From Bacteroidales bacterium (GTDB taxonomy: Bacteria > Bacteroidota > Bacteroidia > Bacteroidales > UBA12077), in contig JASGMZ010000112.1 of assembly GCA_030156305.1 (NCBI GenBank), positions 1 through 9,046 on the forward strand: 9,046 nt of DNA. Direction: 5' to 3'. The notes beneath the pieces are model-generated. The model was not told where the DNA came from and did no database searches. It worked only from the letters and a program-made list of their open reading frames with translations. The position numbers were made by a program, and so were the translations under genes. Shown here piece after piece: positions 1 to 7,557 of this stretch (position 1 is its first letter; every line of letters begins with the position of its first letter).

Positions 1-1
1 G

Positions 2-652
2 AAAGGATATGGACAGGATGCCTCCAAATTGTATAAGCTGTTTTGTTTTTCTCCGCTGGACTTTGGGAAGCCGAAGCTTTGGAAAGAAAAAAAACTTTTT
101 GAGATTGATGCACACGATATCAGGTTTCAGATATCGTTTGATGTACCGGAAGCCGCATCAAACTTCATCAAGGGGTTGTTTATGCGGCAAGAGTTCTATC
201 TGGGGGATAAATTCAACGGGATAGACTTTGCCGTAATGCAGGTAGAGGCATTGCCCGAACCGCATTTTCCTGAAATCATGGAATATCATCTGGTTACCCC
301 GTGGGTGGTCAGTTATCAATCCGAACAGGACAAATATCCGCAATATCTCTCTCCCGACGATGAAAAATTCCATTCGCTTGCAATCAAGCATCTGGTAGAG
401 AAATATAACAATACCCGCAATGGCGTGAAGATTTCTGATGATCAGATAAAACTGAGACTAACCACATCTTTTAAACGAGCAGGTTTTGTGATAAAGCCCG
501 GTACCCGGGAAGAGTCGAGAGTGGTGGGTAACCTGTTTGATTTTGAGCTTTCCGCTCCAATTGAAGTACACCGGATGATCTGGAATGCCGGCGTGAGCGA
601 AAAGAGTGCCAGCGGGTTTGGGTGGGGTGAGATTAGTAAATATAAAGATTAG
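2..652 (+). CDS. cas6: CRISPR-associated endoribonuclease Cas6, 5'-truncated by the window edge
   Basis: Cas6 cleaves the CRISPR precursor transcript within each repeat to give mature crRNAs. The frame is open to the left edge, so 216 residues are visible and the N-terminus lies outside. A TTG at 29 could be read as a start, but it falls inside the conserved stretch around LYKLFCFSPL, which corresponds to the KLFTYS-like strand well inside known Cas6 proteins, so it is not the true start. Near the C-terminus, AGVSEKSASGFGWGEI matches the family's glycine-rich loop (G-x-G-x-K-x-x-x-GFG type). In Pyrococcus Cas6 the catalytic histidine sits a few residues before the KLFTYS strand. The equivalent residue here would lie just left of base 1, so catalytic competence cannot be judged. 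The gene ends 7 nt before cas8b. Its base composition is clearly richer in GC than the next gene. The family call is firm. Confidence 0.93.
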   Translation, partial: KGYGQDASKLYKLFCFSPLDFGKPKLWKEKKLFEIDAHDIRFQISFDVPEAASNFIKGLFMRQEFYLGDKFNGIDFAVMQVEALPEPHFPEIMEYHLVTPWVVSYQSEQDKYPQYLSPDDEKFHSLAIKHLVEKYNNTRNGVKISDDQIKLRLTTSFKRAGFVIKPGTREESRVVGNLFDFELSAPIEVHRMIWNAGVSEKSASGFGWGEISKYKD

Positions 653-659
653 AGATACT

Positions 660-2564
660 ATGATTCGAGAAATTATCAATTTTACAAATAACCTTATTGC
701 TGATATTCCTGATATTATGGAATGGAAGGTAAAACCAAGTAAGGGGTTACATGTTCTCATTGAATTAGATAAGGAAGGACGATGGATGAATAAATCTCCA
801 CAATGGAATATTGATTATACTTTTTTTTATGATGAAAAATCGGAGCCAAATAATTTGCTTCTTGAACTTTCAAAATTAGAAATATATGGGGACCGAGTTG
901 GAACAACAATGAATAAAGTGCTTGATAAGGAAAAGCAAATATTTTCGTGTTCTCCATATATGTTGAAGTTTAAAAAGAAATCATTTATTAACAATAAGTT
1001 AGAAGGATATGGATACACAAAAATAATTAACCTGCTTCCATTTTATTTTGAAAATGCACGCCAAATATGTTTAACTGAAGAAAATGATATTCAATTATCG
1101 AAAGCTTTTGAGCAAGTTTGTATTGAAGTGCTTCAACAAATCAAAAACTTTATGATGTCACAAATTCAAAAAAATGACATAACAGTACAAACTTCAATTT
1201 TCGATATGATGAAAGATGATTTTTTTGTTATTATGTATCTGAAGAACATTTCAGTAGATAAATACAAAGAAGCGCATGAAAATTATTTAAAGCAAAAACT
1301 ATTTAATGATAACAATTACAATAATGATAGTGTCATTACAAATGGAACTTATGGACTGAGTAATTTTTTAAACGGCCTAAATTCAAAGAAACCCTTCCTG
1401 GAACATAAGAGCGCAACTATGTATAAAGGTGTGAGTGGAAGAATAACAGCGCAAGGTGCTGTTGCACTAAACAATTTTGAGATATTAATTTCTAATAAAG
1501 TATTACCAAATCCTTTACCAATGGTTATTGATAGAAGAGAGATAAATAAAGAAATTATCAGTTTGTTTAATCAAAGCAATGAACCTATTCCTTATCGGAT
1601 ATTATTAACAAAATTATTCCAGAAAAAAAATGAAAAATATTTGTCAAATTATTACCTGATAAATTATTCAAAGACTACCAAAGGCATAAAGATTAACGAT
1701 TTTGATTTTGTTCCATTGTTTAGGTTTTATATTGAAAAAAATAATGAAATTCAAAATATAATGGAAGCAGGAATTGTAAAAAACAAAATATTTGAATTAT
1801 TTCCAAATGATAAAATAGAATCTGTTTTCGACTTTGAACGAATTGTTGTAAGAGAAATTTTTAATAATTCGTTGGTTAAAATCAAAGACGATAAATATTC
1901 AACTAATTATTTTGGAAATATTGATCCGACATATGTGAGTGGCGGTGATATAATGTATCAACTTGTACTGAAGTATCGTAAAGCATTTTATGACTTTATT
2001 TATAAGTCAAAACAGAATACAATTGATACAATTATGTTTGATGAAATCATGTATAATTCCATTTTGACAAATATAAAAAATGATGAAATTAAAGGAAGAT
2101 TTGAGTGGAATAATACCATTAAAAAGAAACTAAATATCTGGTTCAGTTTGTATAATTTATTTAATAATAAAAAAGAAATTATTATGGCTTCAAAAGTGAC
2201 AGACTTAATGTCAAAAATGCGCAGTGTCGCCAAAGGGGAATCAAATTTCGAAACGCCCGAAGATTTTGCTTTCGGGGCTGGACAAATTGTTTCGTATTTA
2301 ATTGACCGGAGTGCAGCGGCAAATAAAACTTATGCTATGCTAGAACCTTTTTTGCAAAAGAGCAAATCTAATCAGTTGCAGGATGCTATTGCCCAAACAA
2401 TAACAATTTATAAGCATGACATTGACGTTTATAAGGGTAAATTTGAACGACTTGTATCTCAGGTACTTACGGATGATTCAAATGTTGAAATGAAACCTTT
2501 ACTAAAATATTTTTTAGCAGGATGCTTCTGTCCATGTGTCATTTATGAATCAGAAAAAAAGTAA
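660..2564 (+). CDS. cas8b: Cas8b, type I-B Cascade large subunit (TM1802-like)
   Basis: Cas8b is the large subunit of I-B Cascade. In the family it reads the PAM and helps unwind target DNA and recruit Cas3. The protein is 634 residues if started at the ATG at 660, seven bases after the cas6 stop. An in-frame upstream start at 606 would overlap cas6 by 47 nt and add 18 residues unlike a Cas8 N-terminus, so 660 is preferred. Features seen are a long AT-rich, lysine- and asparagine-rich N-terminal region, a LPNPLP segment at residues 282-287 like that of TM1802-type Cas8b, and a helical C-terminal portion from about residue 509 (EDFAFGAGQIVSYLIDRSAA, then YAMLEPFLQK) resembling the fused small subunit of this family. 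An unusual GCFCPC cluster lies close to the C-terminus. The call rests on position between cas6 and cas7 plus these weakly conserved motifs, since Cas8 is the least conserved Cas protein. Confidence 0.88.
   Translation: MIREIINFTNNLIADIPDIMEWKVKPSKGLHVLIELDKEGRWMNKSPQWNIDYTFFYDEKSEPNNLLLELSKLEIYGDRVGTTMNKVLDKEKQIFSCSPYMLKFKKKSFINNKLEGYGYTKIINLLPFYFENARQICLTEENDIQLSKAFEQVCIEVLQQIKNFMMSQIQKNDITVQTSIFDMMKDDFFVIMYLKNISVDKYKEAHENYLKQKLFNDNNYNNDSVITNGTYGLSNFLNGLNSKKPFLEHKSATMYKGVSGRITAQGAVALNNFEILISNKVLPNPLPMVIDRREINKEIISLFNQSNEPIPYRILLTKLFQKKNEKYLSNYYLINYSKTTKGIKINDFDFVPLFRFYIEKNNEIQNIMEAGIVKNKIFELFPNDKIESVFDFERIVVREIFNNSLVKIKDDKYSTNYFGNIDPTYVSGGDIMYQLVLKYRKAFYDFIYKSKQNTIDTIMFDEIMYNSILTNIKNDEIKGRFEWNNTIKKKLNIWFSLYNLFNNKKEIIMASKVTDLMSKMRSVAKGESNFETPEDFAFGAGQIVSYLIDRSAAANKTYAMLEPFLQKSKSNQLQDAIAQTITIYKHDIDVYKGKFERLVSQVLTDDSNVEMKPLLKYFLAGCFCPCVIYESEKK
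2184..2564 (+). CDS. Putative Cas11b small subunit, translated from an internal start within cas8b
   Basis: In several I-B, I-C and I-D systems the Cascade small subunit Cas11 is made from an internal translation start in the 3' end of the large-subunit gene. Here an in-frame ATG (codon 509 of cas8b) begins MASKVTDLMSKMRSV and would give 126 residues, a normal size for Cas11. It follows a purine-rich stretch (AAAAAAGAAA, about 2169-2178), a plausible weak ribosome entry site in an organism that rarely uses Shine-Dalgarno signals. The predicted product is mostly helical and largely free of the asparagine-rich low-complexity sequence found upstream. Base composition becomes richer in GC just after the ATG. 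Further in-frame ATGs at 2208 and 2217 are alternative starts. No separate cas11 gene exists in the window. That internal translation occurs here is an inference. Confidence 0.5.
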   Translation: MASKVTDLMSKMRSVAKGESNFETPEDFAFGAGQIVSYLIDRSAAANKTYAMLEPFLQKSKSNQLQDAIAQTITIYKHDIDVYKGKFERLVSQVLTDDSNVEMKPLLKYFLAGCFCPCVIYESEKK

Positions 2565-2583
2565 AAAATAATAATTTAAAGAT

Positions 2584-2588
2584 AGGAG
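2584..2588 (+). promoter_or_regulatory. Shine-Dalgarno sequence of cas7
   Basis: AGGAG lies 6 nt before the ATG at 2595 and 9 nt before the ATG at 2598. It is one of only two clear Shine-Dalgarno signals in the operon. Strong initiation here fits the need for several Cas7 copies per Cascade complex. The spacing does not decide between the two adjacent ATGs. Confidence 0.7.
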
Positions 2589-2594
2589 ATTTTT

Positions 2595-3542
2595 ATGATG
2601 TCAGAATTTAAAAACAGAGTATTTGGTTGTGCAGTGGTAAAAGCAATCAACTCAAATTACAATGCAGATTTTTCGGGTCAACCACGTACTTTACCAAGTG
2701 GGATAGTTTATGCTACAGATAAAGCATTTAAGTATACCATAAAGAATTATTTGAAAGATGTATATTCAGATTCAGAATATATTCTCTATTTTAAAAGGTT
2801 AAAAAATGAATTTACTCCAGATGATTTGACTGATGCATATAAAAGAAGATTTCAGTCAGAAGTTAGAAATGACACAATTGAAACTATCGCGAGAAATTTA
2901 TTATCCTGTATTGATGTTCGTTTATTTGGCGCAACTTTCGCACCAAAAGGAGAAGGAATAAAAAATAAAAATATATCCATTCATGGACCCGTACAAATAA
3001 ATCATGGTGTAAATATATGGAAAGAAAATAATATTTTTTCGGAACAAATAATGTCTCCATTTAGAAATCCAGGCGAAAGTGGTTCAGAGGATAAACAGGC
3101 TACAACTTTAGGTCGTCAGTCAAAGCTAGAAGAAGGACATTATTTACATCATTTTTCCATTAACCCCAAAAATCTGATTGATGTTTCAACCTTAGCAGGA
3201 GAAGATGCAAAAAAACTATCAGAAGATGATATTTTAAAACTTAAAGAAGCTATGCGCCGAGGTGTCACCTGGTATGATTCTGCATCAAAAGCCGGAGCGG
3301 AAAACGAAATGCTTGTTTGGGTGCAATTGAATGAGGATTCAAAGATTGTATTGCCTAATTTTACAACTTTGATAATGTTGGATGATGAGAAAATAAACGG
3401 AAAATGCGTTTATGATTTTGCTGGATTAAAAATTGAGCTGGAACGGCTTAATGATGAAATCGCATCGATTGAAGTGTATTACAATAAACAAACTTGCAGC
3501 GTAAAGAATTTACCAGTAAGCGCAACTGAAATTGATTTATAA
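2595..3542 (+). CDS. cas7: Cas7 (Csh2-like), type I-B Cascade backbone subunit
   Basis: Cas7 polymerises along the crRNA spacer to form the helical backbone of Cascade. The 315-residue protein has the usual length. Its N-terminus (FKNRVFGCAVVKAINSNYNADF) followed by PRTLPSGIVYATDKAFKYTIKNY at about residues 30-52 is the typical start of the Csh2 group. RLFGATFAPKGEG at about 109-121, GPVQINHG at 131-138 and GHYLHHFSINP at about 181-191 are also characteristic of the Cas7 RRM-like core and its ligand-facing loops. Two adjacent ATGs (2595, 2598) give proteins differing by one methionine. An AGGAG sequence precedes both. The gene starts 30 nt after cas8b, the largest gap in the operon, and ends 8 nt before cas5. 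It belongs to the AT-rich effector block. Confidence 0.95.
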   Translation: MMSEFKNRVFGCAVVKAINSNYNADFSGQPRTLPSGIVYATDKAFKYTIKNYLKDVYSDSEYILYFKRLKNEFTPDDLTDAYKRRFQSEVRNDTIETIARNLLSCIDVRLFGATFAPKGEGIKNKNISIHGPVQINHGVNIWKENNIFSEQIMSPFRNPGESGSEDKQATTLGRQSKLEEGHYLHHFSINPKNLIDVSTLAGEDAKKLSEDDILKLKEAMRRGVTWYDSASKAGAENEMLVWVQLNEDSKIVLPNFTTLIMLDDEKINGKCVYDFAGLKIELERLNDEIASIEVYYNKQTCSVKNLPVSATEIDL

Positions 3543-3550
3543 TATATAAT

Positions 3551-4351
3551 ATGAGTACAAATCAAAGATTAATTTCATTTGATTTGAAAGCAGAAATGGG
3601 TTTTTTCAAAAAACCCGATATTAATGATGGCATTTATTTAACTTACAATATGCTTCATAAGCCTGCATTGCTTGGCATTCTTGGTGCCATCGCCGGGATC
3701 AAGGGTTATCAAGCAAACGGTATTTTCCCCGAATATTATAAAATGTTTAAACATTTGAAAATTGGGATAGAACCCCTTGAAAGTGATAAGGGAAATTATG
3801 CGAAAGATGTAGTTAGTTATAATAATAGTACAGGATTTGCCAGTAGTGAAGAAGGTGGTAATCTTATTGTTACTGAACAAGTTTTGATAAAACCATCTTA
3901 CAGATGTTTTCTGCTTTTAAATCTGGAGAATGAAAAAGAAAAATCATTATACAATAATATATTATCGTATAATGCAGAGTTTTTACCATATATGGGGAAA
4001 AATGATTTTTCAGCATGGTGGACAAATGCTTATGATTATAATTCATATGAGAAATTTGAGTTCAGTCATAATTATAAGATAGATACTGTATTCGCTAAAA
4101 CAGAGGCTGTAAGTGGCTATGTTGCACGTACAATGTCTATGTTTTCTCAAGATTCTAAAGAATTTCCGTTTCTTTATTTTGAAAAACTTCCTGTAGATTT
4201 GGAAGAGAAAGATAGTGAAGGGAAATTACTTTTTCAATATTCATATGGTGATTTTGTATATTCAAACGCCTCTTTTAAATCTGAAATGGATATGAGCGAA
4301 GCAGGTGAGTTTTATAAGATTGACAATGAGCACATCATTCAATTGTTTTGA
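3551..4351 (+). CDS. cas5: Cas5, type I-B Cascade subunit
   Basis: Cas5 caps the 5' handle end of the crRNA in Cascade and contacts Cas8b. In I-B systems it is non-catalytic because Cas6 does the processing. The protein has 266 residues, a usual size. The N-terminal strand and following loop ISFDLKAEMGFFKKPDIN, then MLHKPALLGILGAIAGIKGY at about residues 34-53, match the Cas5 RRM fold start with its helix (KPALLGILGAI). FLPYMGKNDFSAWW at about residues 144-157 matches the family's conserved YLGKNDF-type segment. The ATG at 3551 is 8 nt after the cas7 stop and has no Shine-Dalgarno sequence. An alternative later start would remove the first conserved strand. The stop is 3 nt before cas3, so translation is probably coupled. 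Position between cas7 and cas3 supports the call. Confidence 0.95.
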   Translation: MSTNQRLISFDLKAEMGFFKKPDINDGIYLTYNMLHKPALLGILGAIAGIKGYQANGIFPEYYKMFKHLKIGIEPLESDKGNYAKDVVSYNNSTGFASSEEGGNLIVTEQVLIKPSYRCFLLLNLENEKEKSLYNNILSYNAEFLPYMGKNDFSAWWTNAYDYNSYEKFEFSHNYKIDTVFAKTEAVSGYVARTMSMFSQDSKEFPFLYFEKLPVDLEEKDSEGKLLFQYSYGDFVYSNASFKSEMDMSEAGEFYKIDNEHIIQLF

Positions 4352-4354
4352 GTA

Positions 4355-7042
4355 ATGCAAAACTTTGATATCCACTTTTTTAAGAAGCTCATTCCACTGG
4401 TAGATGACTATTTTGCTCATTTGCCTAAACCGGAACAATGTGGAAGAAATCCAGAATTGCTGACAGAACATTCTGCATTGGTGGCAGTTTATGCACAGAA
4501 AATTGTTGATGTTCATCATTTGAATGAGATTATTAAAAAACTGATAGAAAGTTCAATACCTGACAATCTGAATAATAGACAACTACTTTCCGAAACAATT
4601 GAAAATTTATTTTGGCAAGCAATTGCCTTTCATGATTTTGGTAAACTGAATCATGGATACCAGCGAACAAGGATGCGAAACGATGCGAATCTTTTAAAGG
4701 TAAAACATCCATTTCAAAATCAACATTCGGTTATTAGTGTTTACCTTTTTCTTGCCTTATTCTTTGCTGATTTTCTGAAAATGAGACTTTCAGACGAAGA
4801 GCAAATTTTTATTTGTAATGTGGCATTGTATTTAAGTTATCCTATTTACAAACATCATAGTTCGACTATTGAACAAGCTCAAGATGAGAATAATTGGTGT
4901 AATGCGGATTTATTTACGTTAAGTCCTTATTTGTCTCTATTTGATATTTCTTTAACGAACGATCAAGTTGAAAACTTTCATTCTTATTTCCTTGGAAATG
5001 CCAATTTTAGGTTTCTATTTCAACATTTTAATGAAAGTATTTTTAAAGAAGAAAATGCTTTCCCATTATATGCACTTATCAAACTTAATTATTCATTACT
5101 CACTGCGGCTGATTATTTGGCAACTGCTCATTATATGAACGATTGGAATAGTTTGCTTACGGATTTTCGCATTTTGAATAATAGCTTAAAAGAAAAAATT
5201 ATTATAAATGCACAAACGAGCAAATCATACAACAGGTCGGTTTATGAGGTGATTACAGAAGGGAAAAACTTGAATCCGAATAACTACACCGAACAAAGCA
5301 ATGAAAATTTGAATGTATTACGGTGTTGTATTGCAACAGAAGTTGTGGCTAATGTGAAGAAAAATGCTGAAAAAAATTTATTTTACATTGAAGCTCCCAC
5401 AGGTTCTGGAAAAACCAATGTATCTATGTTGGCAGTGGCTGAACTGTTAAAGACAGATGAATCATTGCAAAAAATATTTTATGTATTTCCTTTTACAACC
5501 TTAATTACACAAACATACCAGTCGTTAAAAGACACGTTGGGGTTGGATGATGCTGAATTCGTAGAAGTCCACTCAAAAGCTGCAATTTCAACTGGTAACT
5601 ATGAGGATGATTACTTAAATTACCTGGATAATTTATTTTTGAATTACCCTATAACACTTCTTTCACATGTTAGATTTTTTGACATAATAAAAACTAACGA
5701 GAAGGAAACCAATTATTTATTGCATCGATTAGCCAATTCAGTTGTAATTATTGATGAAATTCAATCTTATTCTCCTAAGACCTGGGATAAAATTATTTAT
5801 TTCATTGTAAATTATGCGAAGTATTTCAATATGAAGTTTATCATTATGTCTGCTACGCTACCTAAGATTGGAGATCTTATTGATAGAAAAAAATTAGCTA
5901 ATGATTTTGTTTACCTTATTTCAGACAAAAAAAAATATTTTCAGAATCCCAATTTCTGCAATCGTGTAAAATTTGATTATTCTTTATTAGAGCGAGAGAA
6001 GCCGAATAAAAATGATATTAAATCTTATTTGGAATGGCTTTGCGAAACGGTTTTCAATAAATCTGAAAAATATGCGATAGACAATAGCGTGTATCCAAAT
6101 AGTGTATTTTCGATTGTAGAATTTATATTTAAAAAAACGGCGAGTGCGTTTTATTCGATTGCGAATAAAAATAATATCTTTTTTGACGAGATATTTTTGT
6201 TGTCAGGAACAATATTGGAGCCACGAAGAAAACAAATTATTGACAAACTCAAAGCCGAAGAAACAAGGGGTAAAAAGATTTTGCTTATTACAACTCAGGT
6301 AGTTGAGGCAGGGGTCGACATTGATATGGATTTAGGTTTTAAAGATAAATCAATTATTGATAGTGAAGAACAGTTAGCCGGTAGAATTAACCGAAATGTA
6401 AACAAATCAGAATGCACACTTTTCTTGTTTGATTGTGATGAAGAAAAAACATTGTATAAGGGGGATGATCGTTATCAAATAATGCATGAACTTGATAGTG
6501 AATATAAAACGATTTTAGAGAATAAAGATTTCGACAGATTATATCAATTGGTTATTGAAAATATAATGCGAATAAATAATACTCATTACATTGTTAACAT
6601 TCAAGATTTATATGATTCAATGGCGACGTTGGATTTTAGGTGTGTAAATAATTCTTTGAAGATTATTAATAAAGAAAATGTACTCGTTTTCGTCCCTTTG
6701 GATATTGACATCTGTTTGATAAGTTCAAGTATTATGGCAATCGATCAGTTGCATATTCCTTACTCTACAACATTAAGTGGTTCAGATGTATGGGATAAAT
6801 ATGTAACTATAATTCAAGACCAGAATGAGGATTTCATAAAGAATAAAATCCAAATGAAAAAAATACAGTCAATCATGTCATTATTTTCATTTTCAATTTT
6901 TCCTAATAGTCGTGAATATGAAAGCATAAAAACTTATGGGTGTGAAAAATATGGGTTTCTATATTTGGAGTCATTTAGAGACATATATTCTTTTGAAAAT
7001 GGTATTAATACTGAGAAATTTTCTGAATCTAACTTTCTGTAA
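4355..7042 (+). CDS. cas3: Cas3, HD nuclease-helicase fusion
   Basis: Cas3 is recruited to Cascade-bound targets, nicks the displaced strand and degrades it while translocating with ATP. It is a single 895-residue protein, somewhat long for the family. The N-terminal HD domain has H39 (TEHSAL), H93-D94 (FHDFGKLNHGY), H124 (NQHSV), H167-H168 (YKHHSS) and D253 (TAADYLA), so the metal site looks complete. The helicase core follows: Walker A EAPTGSGKT at 346-354, FPFTTLITQTY (motif Ia region), DEIQ at 467-470 (DEAD/H-type box), SAT at 499-501, TTQVVEAGVDID (motif V) and QLAGRINR at 673-680 (motif VI with the arginine finger region). The remaining 210 residues form the C-terminal domain. The ATG lies 3 nt after the cas5 stop without an evident Shine-Dalgarno sequence. 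All catalytic motifs appear intact. Confidence 0.98.
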   Translation: MQNFDIHFFKKLIPLVDDYFAHLPKPEQCGRNPELLTEHSALVAVYAQKIVDVHHLNEIIKKLIESSIPDNLNNRQLLSETIENLFWQAIAFHDFGKLNHGYQRTRMRNDANLLKVKHPFQNQHSVISVYLFLALFFADFLKMRLSDEEQIFICNVALYLSYPIYKHHSSTIEQAQDENNWCNADLFTLSPYLSLFDISLTNDQVENFHSYFLGNANFRFLFQHFNESIFKEENAFPLYALIKLNYSLLTAADYLATAHYMNDWNSLLTDFRILNNSLKEKIIINAQTSKSYNRSVYEVITEGKNLNPNNYTEQSNENLNVLRCCIATEVVANVKKNAEKNLFYIEAPTGSGKTNVSMLAVAELLKTDESLQKIFYVFPFTTLITQTYQSLKDTLGLDDAEFVEVHSKAAISTGNYEDDYLNYLDNLFLNYPITLLSHVRFFDIIKTNEKETNYLLHRLANSVVIIDEIQSYSPKTWDKIIYFIVNYAKYFNMKFIIMSATLPKIGDLIDRKKLANDFVYLISDKKKYFQNPNFCNRVKFDYSLLEREKPNKNDIKSYLEWLCETVFNKSEKYAIDNSVYPNSVFSIVEFIFKKTASAFYSIANKNNIFFDEIFLLSGTILEPRRKQIIDKLKAEETRGKKILLITTQVVEAGVDIDMDLGFKDKSIIDSEEQLAGRINRNVNKSECTLFLFDCDEEKTLYKGDDRYQIMHELDSEYKTILENKDFDRLYQLVIENIMRINNTHYIVNIQDLYDSMATLDFRCVNNSLKIINKENVLVFVPLDIDICLISSSIMAIDQLHIPYSTTLSGSDVWDKYVTIIQDQNEDFIKNKIQMKKIQSIMSLFSFSIFPNSREYESIKTYGCEKYGFLYLESFRDIYSFENGINTEKFSESNFL

Positions 7043-7044
7043 TT

Positions 7045-7557
7045 ATGCAAGTCACAGGAACCCATATAAATTATTATTTAAATTGTCATCGTCAGCTATG
7101 GCTCTTTGCCAATGGGATCACAATGGAGTGGACATCCGATTTGGTTTATGAGGGGAAACTCTTGCATGAGATATCTTATCCCCGACGGAGTGAGAAATAC
7201 CAAGAGATTGCCATTGATGGAATAAAAATTGATTTTTATGATGCAAAAAACAGGATAGTCCATGAAATCAAGAAATCAGACAAACATGAAGATGCGCATG
7301 TATGGCAGGTGAAGTATTATCTTTACGTACTGGATCAAAATGGAGTGAATGGAATTACGGGAATACTTGAATATCCCAAATTGCACAAAACGGAGGAAGT
7401 ATTTCTGTCAGTTACGGACAAAGATGAGATTAACAGAATGATCACAAATATTGAAGCCATTGTGCATGCTGATCAATGTCCGGAACGTATTCGAAAATCA
7501 AGATGTAAAAACTGCAGTTATTTTGATTTTTGTTGGAGTGGGGAGGAGGCAGAATGA
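7045..7557 (+). CDS. cas4: Cas4, RecB-like iron-sulfur nuclease for spacer selection
   Basis: Cas4 trims prespacers and helps ensure that spacers with the right PAM and orientation are inserted, acting with Cas1-Cas2. The protein has 170 residues, the normal length. The four cysteines expected to hold an iron-sulfur cluster are C14 (YYLNCHRQLW) and C154, C157 and C163 (RCKNCSYFDFC). The RecB nuclease residues are H41 (KLLHEI), D63 (IKIDFYD), E74 and K76 (HEIKKSD, the E-x-K motif) and the QxxxY motif Q88-Y92 (WQVKYYLY). All are present, so activity is expected. The ATG at 7045 is 2 nt after the cas3 stop and no Shine-Dalgarno is seen. The last bases overlap cas1 by 4 nt (ATGA). Composition rises sharply in GC here relative to cas3. 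Confidence 0.97.
   Translation: MQVTGTHINYYLNCHRQLWLFANGITMEWTSDLVYEGKLLHEISYPRRSEKYQEIAIDGIKIDFYDAKNRIVHEIKKSDKHEDAHVWQVKYYLYVLDQNGVNGITGILEYPKLHKTEEVFLSVTDKDEINRMITNIEAIVHADQCPERIRKSRCKNCSYFDFCWSGEEAE
7542..7549 (+). promoter_or_regulatory. Shine-Dalgarno sequence of cas1
   Basis: GGAGGAGG lies inside the 3' end of cas4, 4 nt before the ATG at 7554. It is a strong ribosome binding site and decides the cas1 start at 7554 rather than an in-frame non-ATG codon at 7530. Together with the ATGA overlap it suggests both coupled and independent initiation of cas1. Confidence 0.75.

Noticed and set aside
9..224. Reading frame overlapping the start of cas6 in another frame
   Set aside because: The product has no recognisable features and is a shadow of the well-supported cas6 frame.
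653..659. Possible CreTA-like toxin-antitoxin RNA between cas6 and cas8b, as known in some haloarchaeal I-B operons
   Set aside because: The gap here is only 7 nt, too short for any such module.
158..4519. Several minus-strand reading frames of 60-100 codons opposite cas6, cas8b, cas5 and cas3
   Set aside because: All lie entirely opposite well-supported cas genes and show no family motifs. They are expected by chance in such sequence.
5927..5935. Run of nine A within cas3 as a slippage or programmed frameshift site
   Set aside because: The frame continues normally through it (SDKKKYFQN), and downstream helicase motifs are in the same frame. A-rich runs are common in this AT-rich gene block.
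6936..7151. Reading frame bridging the end of cas3 and the start of cas4
   Set aside because: It is out of frame with both genes, whose intact motifs and 2-nt spacing leave no room for another gene.
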